5,803 nucleotides of DNA from CAIWXH01 sp964555675 (GTDB taxonomy: Bacteria; Chloroflexota; Chloroflexia; Chloroflexales; Chloroflexaceae). How positions within the stretch are numbered: position 1 is the stretch's first letter; the number at the start of each line of letters is the position of its first letter. A program made the position numbers and the translations under genes. Below are positions 1-4,158 of this stretch, piece by piece. The stretch covers positions 1 to 5,803 of the forward strand of contig CAZKTU010000336.1 in NCBI GenBank assembly GCA_964555675.1, given 5' to 3'. Below the pieces are notes generated by a model. The model was not told the origin of the DNA and did no database searches. It saw nothing but the letters and a program-made list of their open reading frames with translations.

Positions 1-614
1 TAGCGCTCGAGGCCCATGAAGCAGCGGCTGGTGTCGAGCTCGGCCCCGCCCTCGGCGTTGTTCCAGTGGGGCAGGAAGGCCAGGTTGAGCCCGAAGGGGC
101 CGAAGAGGTCGAGGCCGGGCTGCCAGTGGAGCTCGGCGCCGACCTTGTAGATCTCGTAGACGGGCAGGACGTGGGCGCCCATGGCGATGGCGGCCGCGCT
201 GGCGATGGCCAGCCCCGCCCCACGACGCTGGCGGGCGATCAGCCGGTACCAGGCCAGGCTGCCGGCGAGGTGGGTGGCGGTGTAGGTCGGGCTGCCCGCG
301 CCCAGAAAGATCATCTCGGCGGTCAGCACAGGGGCGGTGACCGAGGCGCTCTCGGTGCTGTCCGGGCCGTCGCGGCGGCGGGCCGCCACCAGCTCGATCT
401 GGGGCCGGTTACCGTGCAGGCGGGTCTGGAGGAACTCGGCGACCTTGCCCGCCACCCGCGCCGAGTTGGGCTGGAAGCCTGCCGGGGTCTCGAGGATCGC
501 CACCCGGAAGGGCGTGCCGGCCCGGCGGGCCATCAGGTCGTACACCAACCCGCCCACGGGTCCTGTCTCGCCCGAGCCAAGGAGGGCGATCGGGCCTGGA
601 GCCACGACATTCAT
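1..614 (-). CDS. Peptidase S51 / class I glutamine amidotransferase-like protein, 3' end cut by window edge
   Basis: Reading the minus strand from an ATG at 614 gives an open frame of 204 codons to the window edge; the C-terminus lies outside. The start is preceded by GAGGT at a suitable distance (GAGGTAGACTTC-ATG). Visible motifs match the neighbouring plus-strand S51-like protein position for position: LLGSGE near residues 11-16, a FLGAGSPTY turn at 103-111 (cf. YFSGGNPEY), a nucleophile-like segment IASAAAIAMG at 137-146 (cf. GCSAGAMMLG), and LPHWNN at 181-186 (cf. LPHFDR). The fold is therefore the flavodoxin-like class I amidotransferase fold of cyanophycinase and dipeptidase E. Ser139 aligns with the neighbour's nucleophile, but the residue pattern around it is IASAAA rather than the canonical Gly-x-Ser-Ala-Gly, so catalytic activity is uncertain. 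A peptidase or amidase with an altered elbow, or a non-catalytic paralog, are both possible. It is divergently transcribed from that neighbour and probably shares its control region. Family assignment is fairly secure; substrate is unknown. Confidence 0.82.
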   Translation of the reverse strand, partial: MNVVAPGPIALLGSGETGPVGGLVYDLMARRAGTPFRVAILETPAGFQPNSARVAGKVAEFLQTRLHGNRPQIELVAARRRDGPDSTESASVTAPVLTAEMIFLGAGSPTYTATHLAGSLAWYRLIARQRRGAGLAIASAAAIAMGAHVLPVYEIYKVGAELHWQPGLDLFGPFGLNLAFLPHWNNAEGGAELDTSRCFMGLER

Positions 615-627
615 GAAGTCTACCTCG

Positions 628-657
628 TTGACAGCGGCGCACCTTCCTCTCTATAAT
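628..657 (+). promoter_or_regulatory. Perfect-consensus sigma-70 promoter for the S51-like gene at 765
   Basis: TTGACA at 628-633 and TATAAT at 652-657 are both exact consensus hexamers, separated by 18 bp. Transcription would start near 664-666, leaving a leader of about 100 nt before the ATG at 765. Two exact hexamers at a functional spacing are very unlikely by chance in such GC-rich DNA. Because the basal promoter looks so strong, the dyad and hairpin just downstream may serve to restrain it. Confidence 0.8.
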
Positions 658-658
658 A
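653..658 (-). promoter_or_regulatory. Possible -10 box for the divergent minus-strand S51-like gene
   Basis: The minus strand reads TATTAT from 658 to 653, overlapping the plus-strand TATAAT, so one AT-rich island could serve both directions. A start near 646 would give a leader of about 32 nt before the ATG at 614. No good -35 hexamer lies 16-18 bp upstream, so recognition would need an activator or relaxed -35 contacts. Confidence 0.35.
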
Positions 659-666
659 CCTGAAGA

Positions 667-686
667 ATGTGAGCATATGTGCATAT
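667..686. promoter_or_regulatory. Operator-like imperfect dyad between the divergent genes
   Basis: A 20-bp imperfect palindrome is centred on CATATG (674-679). Counting outward from the centre, 7 of 10 positions are complementary. A second, overlapping perfect inverted repeat, ATATG-TG-CATAT, lies at 675-686. TGAAGA (661-666) and TCTTCA (686-691) form a further outer inverted repeat. The site begins right at the predicted plus-strand transcription start, a typical repressor position, and lies upstream of the minus-strand -10. The ATATGAGCATATG-like core resembles operators of winged-helix ArsR/SmtB regulators, but no regulator gene is in the window. The symmetry is seen directly; the operator role is inferred. 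Confidence 0.45.
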
Positions 687-698
687 CTTCAGACAGAA

Positions 699-720
699 GG
701 GGCCACCTGGCCCCGCTTTT
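699..720 (+). promoter_or_regulatory. Terminator-like hairpin in the mRNA leader (candidate attenuator)
   Basis: GGGGCC (699-704), loop ACCT, GGCCCC (709-714), then GCTTTT to 720: a 6-bp all-GC stem followed by a short U-run, inside the leader of the S51-like gene and 45 nt before its ATG. A second stem, CTCGCC (724-729) with GGCGAG (744-749), follows and ends just before the ribosome-binding site at 753-756. Such an arrangement could allow premature termination or control of translation. The U-run has only four T, so efficiency is doubtful. Confidence 0.35.
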
Positions 721-764
721 GCGCTCGCCGGGCGGCCGGTTGCGGCGAGGCTGGAGCTACGAGC

Positions 765-1520
765 ATGGGTGATCTGCGGGGGGCCCTGGCCCTGGTCGGC
801 TCGGGAGAGTACACGGCGGCCATGGCGAGCACCGACGGCTGGCTGCTTGAAACCCTGGGCGGGCCGGGGGCGTCCCAGGTGGCGCTCATCCCGACCGCCA
901 GCGCGCTGGAGGAGGGTCAGCCCGAGCGCTGGAACAGGCTGGGCGCCGCCCACTTCACGGCCATTGGCGCGCGGGTCGCCCCGCTGAGCCTGCTCGCCCG
1001 CGAGGATGTCGTCGCCCGAGTCACGCTCGACGCGCTGCACGAGAGCAACTTCTACTACTTCTCGGGCGGCAACCCCGAGTATGTGACCGAGACGTTCGAG
1101 GATACGCCGGCGTGGGAGGTGATCAAGGCGCGCCACAGCGTCGGCGGGGCCGTCGTGGCCGGGTGCAGCGCCGGCGCGATGATGCTGGGCAGCTACCTGC
1201 TACGCGTGCGCGCCATCCGCGAGGGCCAGCCGCCCCGCTGGCGCCCGGGCCTCGGGCTCGCCGCGGGGCTGGCCATCCTGCCCCACTTCGACCGTATGCG
1301 CCTCTTCCTCGACGAGGCGCGCTTCCACGCCGCCATGGCCGCCACGCCCCCCGGGGTCACCGTCGTCGGCATCGACGAAGACACGGCCCTGGTGCGCCAG
1401 CCCCACGCGGAGGGCGCGCCCCTGCACTGGCAGGTCATGGGCCGCCAGACCGTATCGGTCTTCGACGCGAGCGGCCGGGCCACGGTCTACCACGCGGGGG
1501 CCACCCTCAGCTTCGAGTAG
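765..1520 (+). CDS. Peptidase S51 family protein (cyanophycinase / dipeptidase E-like)
   Basis: A complete 251-residue protein of the S51 serine peptidase family, soluble and with no signal peptide. Family members hydrolyse Asp-containing dipeptides (dipeptidase E) or cyanophycin polymer (cyanophycinase). Visible motifs are ALALVGSGEY at the first strand, YFSGGNPEY at 98-106, nucleophile elbow G-C-S-A-G with Ser135, LPHFDRMRL at 172-180 supplying His173, and GIDEDTAL at 202-209 with acidic residues Asp204/Glu205. The Ser135-to-His173 spacing of 38 fits this family, and the length is close to that of dipeptidase E and cyanophycinase. The frame stays open upstream to a GTG at 669, but the ATG at 765 is chosen because GGAG at 753-756 is correctly spaced and homology-like sequence starts only there. 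The first gene of a divergent pair with a paralog, under a consensus promoter. No cyanophycin synthetase is nearby, so the cyanophycinase name should not be taken literally; an Asp-dipeptidase or other amidase role is equally possible. Confidence 0.88.
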   Translation: MGDLRGALALVGSGEYTAAMASTDGWLLETLGGPGASQVALIPTASALEEGQPERWNRLGAAHFTAIGARVAPLSLLAREDVVARVTLDALHESNFYYFSGGNPEYVTETFEDTPAWEVIKARHSVGGAVVAGCSAGAMMLGSYLLRVRAIREGQPPRWRPGLGLAAGLAILPHFDRMRLFLDEARFHAAMAATPPGVTVVGIDEDTALVRQPHAEGAPLHWQVMGRQTVSVFDASGRATVYHAGATLSFE

Positions 1521-1550
1521 GCGCAGCCTACCTTAGGCAGGTTTCGCTGC

Positions 1551-1687
1551 GCGGCGCTTTACTCTACAGTCTTGGGGGAGGCGTGGAGGGCCTAGCCCTC
1601 CACATCCACCCGTTGCAGGGGCCCGAGGCCCCGCGCCTCCGCCGCGGGCAACGGCGAAAAGCGTAACTCGGTTACGAAGCTTGCCTC
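1551..1687. repeat. Structured ~137-bp interspersed repeat, copy A
   Basis: This stretch matches 5650-5788 along its full length in the same orientation, with scattered substitutions and a few one-base gaps. Three dyads are visible. First, GTGGAGGGC (1583-1591) pairs with GCCCTCCAC (1595-1603). Second, CGTTGC (1611-1616) pairs with GCAACG (1648-1653), enclosing a GGGGCC/GGCCCC hairpin (1618-1632). Third, CGTAAC-TCG-GTTACG spans 1662-1676. The copy fills the space between two convergent genes and touches the dehydrogenase stop codon. Its stem positions are better kept than its sequence, and one stem position changes in a compensatory way relative to copy B, which favours a folded RNA or DNA element over neutral duplication. 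The open frame crossing it on the plus strand is an artefact of the palindrome. Its family is not recognised. Confidence 0.8.
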
Positions 1688-2732
1688 ACTCGGCCAGGCG
1701 GTCGATCACGGTGACGCCGACCCCACGGAACGAGTCGAGGTCGGCCAGGGCGGCGGGGGCCTCGCTCAGGCTGATCGTCTTGCCCACCATCTGGCCGGGG
1801 CGCACCCTACCCGCGCGGATGAGCTCGAGCATGGCATCGTAGCGATAGGCCTGCATGCCGTGGCTGCCCAGGATGGCGAGCTCGCGCCCGACGACAATAT
1901 CCATGGGGATGGGCGGGCGGCTCTGCTCGGCCAGCAGCAGCCCGACCTGGATGTGCCGCCCGCGCTTGCGCAGGCTGGCGATCGAGCTCGCGCAGGTCGC
2001 GGGGCTGCCCAGGGCGTCGAGCGAGACGTGGGCGCCCCCGCCGCTCAGCTCGCGCACGGCGCCGACCAGATCGCCGACCGCCCCGGCGTTCACCGTCGCC
2101 ACGGCCCCGAGCGAGCGGGCGAAGGCCAGCTTCGCCTCGGTGATGTCGATGGCGACCACCTGGGCCCCGAGGGCGGCGGCGATCATGATCGCCGAGAGGC
2201 CGACCCCGCCGCAGCCGTAGACGGCGACCCACTGGCCCGCGCTGACCTGCCCCTGGTCGACCACGGCCCGGAACGCGGTGGCGAAGCGGCAGCCCAGGCC
2301 CGCCGCAGTCACATAGTCGAGCTCGTCGGGCAGGCGCACCAGGTTGAGGTCGGCGCGGTCGATGGCCACATACTCGGCGAACGAGCCCCAGTGGGTGAAG
2401 CCGGGCTGGAACTGGCGGTCGCAGACCTGGTGGTTACCCGAGAGACACTCGGGGCAGGCCCCGCAGCCGCAGACGAAGGGCACGGTGACCCGATCGCCGG
2501 CCCGCCACCTGCTCACGCCCCGCCCGGTCGCCACGACCTCGCCCGCCAGCTCGTGGCCGGGGACGTGGGGCAGGACAATGTCGGGGTCGTGGCCCATCCA
2601 GCCGTGCCAGTCGCTGCGGCACAGGCCGGTGGCTCTGACGGCGATCACCACCCCGTGCTCGGGCGGGGCGGGGTCGGGCAGCGACTGGATCGTGATCGGC
2701 TGAGCGAAGGCCTCGTAACATGCAGCACGCAT
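1686..2732 (-). CDS. Zinc-dependent alcohol dehydrogenase, medium-chain (MDR) family
   Basis: A 348-residue cytoplasmic NAD(P)-dependent oxidoreductase of the class that interconverts alcohols and aldehydes or ketones. The N-terminal GroES-like catalytic domain carries the catalytic zinc ligands Cys38 (GLCRSDWHGW), His60/Glu61 (PGHE) and Cys148 (GLGCRFATAF). The structural zinc lobe has Cys90, Cys93, Cys96 and Cys104. The Rossmann domain has GCGGVG at 173-178 and Asp196 at the end of the second strand, which favours NAD over NADP. The RSDWHGW and CRFATAF signatures resemble the subgroup I remember as Zn_ADH6-like. The ATG at 2732 is preferred over an in-frame GTG at 2771 because GGGAG sits six bases upstream and MDR proteins begin with this MRAA-type strand. 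It is a single-gene unit converging on the S51-like gene with only the structured repeat between them. All zinc and cofactor residues are intact; the natural substrate cannot be told. Confidence 0.93.
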   Translation of the reverse strand: MRAACYEAFAQPITIQSLPDPAPPEHGVVIAVRATGLCRSDWHGWMGHDPDIVLPHVPGHELAGEVVATGRGVSRWRAGDRVTVPFVCGCGACPECLSGNHQVCDRQFQPGFTHWGSFAEYVAIDRADLNLVRLPDELDYVTAAGLGCRFATAFRAVVDQGQVSAGQWVAVYGCGGVGLSAIMIAAALGAQVVAIDITEAKLAFARSLGAVATVNAGAVGDLVGAVRELSGGGAHVSLDALGSPATCASSIASLRKRGRHIQVGLLLAEQSRPPIPMDIVVGRELAILGSHGMQAYRYDAMLELIRAGRVRPGQMVGKTISLSEAPAALADLDSFRGVGVTVIDRLAE

Positions 2733-2772
2733 ACAAACTCCCGGGGGTGAGCGCGCGTCGAACGACGGCACT

Positions 2773-2778
2773 ATGATA
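2773..2778 (-). promoter_or_regulatory. Possible -10 box for the alcohol dehydrogenase gene
   Basis: The minus strand reads TATCAT from 2778 to 2773, the only AT-rich hexamer near the gene, about 40 bp before its ATG at 2732. No convincing -35 hexamer lies 16-18 bp upstream. Assignment rests on position and base composition only. Confidence 0.3.
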
Positions 2779-2907
2779 CACCCTCGGGAGCGGATCTGGC
2801 GGAGCGCAGGCCCTCGCTCGCCCTAGTACGAAACTTCGGTTCTTGCGCTTGCCAGCACCGGGGAAGACTGGTCGGACAAGGGGCGCAGCCCGGCCCTGGT
2901 CGCGCAC

Positions 2908-3060
2908 AATTTGACCACGAAGGACACGAAGGTCACGAAGATCAGGAGAGAGGCTGTGCCAGGCCGAGAGCGGACGCGCCTCTCGCACGGCACAGACGCA
3001 CGGCTTTGGCGCCGGGCAGGCTCCAATCTTCGCGTTCTTCGTGGTCTTCGTGGTGAAAAA
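2908..3060. repeat. MITE-like hairpin element with arms of three 9-bp units
   Basis: The left arm 2910-2942 pairs with the right arm 3026-3058: of 33 positions about 27 are Watson-Crick, 2 are G-T and 4 mismatch. Each arm contains three tandem 9-mers built on ACGAAG: ACCACGAAG, GACACGAAG, GTCACGAAG at 2914-2940, and CTTCGCGTT, CTTCGTGGT, CTTCGTGGT at 3028-3054. The central part has more nested pairing, such as CTGTGCC/GGCACAG and CGAGAG/CTCTCG around 2954-2994. ACGAAG-type repeats, often mis-annotated as peptides resembling TTKDTK, are scattered through many environmental bacterial genomes. This one has no coding capacity of its own and sits in the gap between the dehydrogenase and the thioredoxin gene. 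Target-site duplications are not obvious. The hairpin is clear; mobility is inferred. Confidence 0.75.
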
Positions 3061-3076
3061 TGCAACCCTCGTTGCA
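3056..3076 (-). terminator. Intrinsic terminator of the DUF4395-thioredoxin operon
   Basis: Just past the TAG of the thioredoxin-like gene, the minus strand reads TGCAAC, loop GAGG, GTTGCA, then five T. The stem is short (6 bp) and only half GC, so it may be leaky. Its T-run is the outer end of the hairpin element, so the insertion may have supplied or altered it. Confidence 0.55.
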
Positions 3077-3079
3077 ATA

Positions 3080-3487
3080 CTAGACTGTGGCGGCCAGCTG
3101 ATTGGCGAGCTGGCCCTCGTCGGCGAAGCCCTGGTTGAGAAAGCGCACGCCGCCCTGGGCGTCGAGCACGACGGTCGAGGGGACGGTGAGAATCCCGAGC
3201 CGGTCGGTGAGGCTGGCGTGGGCGTCGGCGGGCAGCGTGGTGACCGCCACGGCGGGGCCGAGCCTGGCGCGCAGCCGCTCGAGGGCGGGGGCCTGGCGGG
3301 CGCGACAGTCGACGCAGCCGGGCAGGGTGAAGGCGACCACGGCGGGGCGGCCGGGCGGGATAATGCCCTCGAAGGGGCGCTCGACGGCGAGGGCGCGCAG
3401 GCGGCGGGCCTGGCGCACACGCAGCAGCTGCCAGGCGAGGGCGCCGGCGGCCAGCAGGGCGATGAGGATCAGCAGGCGCTCGAGCAT
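3080..3487 (-). CDS. Membrane-anchored thioredoxin-like protein
   Basis: A 135-residue protein with an N-terminal hydrophobic helix (about residues 4-22), a basic linker (Arg23, 25, 28, 29, 31) and a thioredoxin fold. The active-site motif is Cys58-Val-Asp-Cys61 in FTLPGCVDCR, and the conserved cis-proline is Pro103 in LTVPST. The usual Trp before the first Cys is replaced by Gly. Such proteins exchange dithiols and disulfides with partner proteins. The strongly basic stretch after the helix predicts, by the positive-inside rule, that the redox domain faces the cytoplasm, unlike typical exported TlpA/ResA proteins; this is a prediction only. The start lies 4 bp after the stop of the DUF4395 gene, whose TAA overlaps the AAGG in front of this ATG, so translational coupling is likely. 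The two genes probably form a redox module. Exact role unknown. Confidence 0.87.
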   Translation of the reverse strand: MLERLLILIALLAAGALAWQLLRVRQARRLRALAVERPFEGIIPPGRPAVVAFTLPGCVDCRARQAPALERLRARLGPAVAVTTLPADAHASLTDRLGILTVPSTVVLDAQGGVRFLNQGFADEGQLANQLAATV

Positions 3488-3491
3488 GGCC

Positions 3492-3947
3492 TTAGCCCGC
3501 CCGCCGCAGCCGGGCCAGCTGGAAGTAGACGAAGCAGCCGGCGCAGAAGCCGAAGAACAGGTTGACCGCGGCCAGAGCCACCACCACCAGGGCCAGAGCC
3601 CAGCCCAGGGTGCTCAGGCCGGCGAAGAGGGCGAGCACCGCAGCCACCAGCACGCCACCGCCCAGGCCCTGGGCGAAACGATGGGGGGCGGCCGCCTCGG
3701 CGCGCAGGTCGGGGCGCAGCAGGCCGGCGGGGCGCAACACGTCGCGGTAGAAGCGCTGGAACAGGGCCAGCTGGGGGGTGAGCGTGCCGAGCACCATCAC
3801 CGCGGCGACCAGGGCCACGAGCCAGGGCTGGTTGAACAGGAACGCCAGGACCAGCAGGGTGATGATCGCGGCCTGGTTCACCTTGAGCGCCGTGTGGTCC
3901 ACCTGCTCGCCTATCCCGCGCGCCTGCCCGTCAGTCAGCGTCGCCAT
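3492..3947 (-). CDS. DUF4395 family integral membrane protein
   Basis: A 151-residue membrane protein. I recognise the DUF4395 pattern: VDHTALKVNQAA near residues 16-27, FNQPWLVALVA at 38-48, a middle loop with LFQRFYRDVLRPAGLLRPD (62-80) and PHRFAQG (88-94), then a C-terminal GFCAGCFVY. Hydrophobic stretches at about 26-56 and 97-142 suggest four membrane helices, with the RPDLRAEAAAPHR loop between the pairs. A Cys135-Ala-Gly-Cys138 motif lies at the end of the last helix, a possible redox pair at the membrane face. The ATG at 3947 is chosen because AAGGAG sits six bases upstream; the in-frame ATG at 3962 and TTG at 4019 have no Shine-Dalgarno sequence. It is the first gene of a two-gene operon with the thioredoxin-like protein, a pairing I recall for this family, and a thiol relay between the two CxxC sites is plausible. 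The biochemical function of DUF4395 is not known to me. Confidence 0.88.
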   Translation of the reverse strand: MATLTDGQARGIGEQVDHTALKVNQAAIITLLVLAFLFNQPWLVALVAAVMVLGTLTPQLALFQRFYRDVLRPAGLLRPDLRAEAAAPHRFAQGLGGGVLVAAVLALFAGLSTLGWALALVVVALAAVNLFFGFCAGCFVYFQLARLRRAG

Positions 3948-3953
3948 CACCTG

Positions 3954-3959
3954 CTCCTT
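3954..3959 (-). promoter_or_regulatory. Shine-Dalgarno site fixing the DUF4395 start
   Basis: AAGGAG on the minus strand, six bases before the ATG at 3947. It overlaps the alternative upstream ATG codon context (ATG at 3962 followed by AAGGAG) and shows that the downstream ATG is the real initiator. Confidence 0.7.
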
Positions 3960-4002
3960 CATACTCGCAACGCCGGCACCGTATGTGCGCCGGCCAAGGT
4001 TG

Positions 4003-4039
4003 ATAATAGTATTGTGCAAGATACTTGGGTTTTTTGCAA
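4003..4039 (-). promoter_or_regulatory. AT-rich promoter region of the DUF4395-thioredoxin operon
   Basis: On the minus strand, TTGCAA (4039-4034) followed after 17 bp by CACAAT (4016-4011) fits a -35/-10 pair, and a better-looking -10, TATTAT (4008-4003), lies just downstream without a good -35. An imperfect hairpin with GCCGG/CCGGC arms occupies 3971-3994, in the leader between this region and the start codon. The AT-rich island stands out from its surroundings, but which hexamers are used is unclear. Confidence 0.4.
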
Positions 4040-4055
4040 GTCGGCGTCGAGGGGG

Positions 4056-4155
4056 NNNNNNNNNNNNNNNNNNNNNNNNNNNNNNNNNNNNNNNNNNNNN
4101 NNNNNNNNNNNNNNNNNNNNNNNNNNNNNNNNNNNNNNNNNNNNNNNNNNNNNNN
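4056..4155. other. Assembly gap of 100 N
   Basis: Exactly 100 undetermined bases, the conventional placeholder for a gap of unknown length. The left flank ends in a run of G. The gap begins 3 bp past the subtilase stop codon and ends about 16 bp before the DUF4395 promoter region, so it could hide a terminator, a repeat or whole genes. Confidence 0.97.
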
Positions 4156-4158
4156 GGA

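Noticed and set aside
669..764. A GTG start adding 32 residues to the plus-strand S51-like protein
   Set aside because: It falls within the operator-like dyad, within a few bases of the predicted transcription start, leaving no room for a ribosome-binding site; the added residues do not resemble the family.
1521..1560. GCGCAGC/GCTGCGC dyad after the S51-like stop as a rho-independent terminator
   Set aside because: The loop is long (18 nt) and only TTT follows after several G/C bases; too weak to call, although the neighbouring structured repeat may serve this role.
1112..1666. A long plus-strand frame overlapping the S51-like gene
   Set aside because: It lies in another frame of a clearly coding gene, is Arg/Gly/Pro-rich as expected of GC-rich shadows, and continues into the repeat.
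1860..2750. A 296-codon plus-strand frame opposite the alcohol dehydrogenase
   Set aside because: Antisense shadow: the minus strand encodes an intact MDR enzyme with all zinc and cofactor residues, and the plus-strand product has no recognisable domain.
2910..3058. CRISPR-like array from the repeated ACGAAG units
   Set aside because: Units are 9 bp with no spacers and are arranged as inverted arms, not as a repeat-spacer array.
2823..3138. Small frames through the ACGAAG repeat, giving TTK-type peptides on both strands
   Set aside because: They are produced by the 9-bp repeat units (9 is a multiple of 3, so frames stay open) and have no start context or homology beyond the repeat itself.
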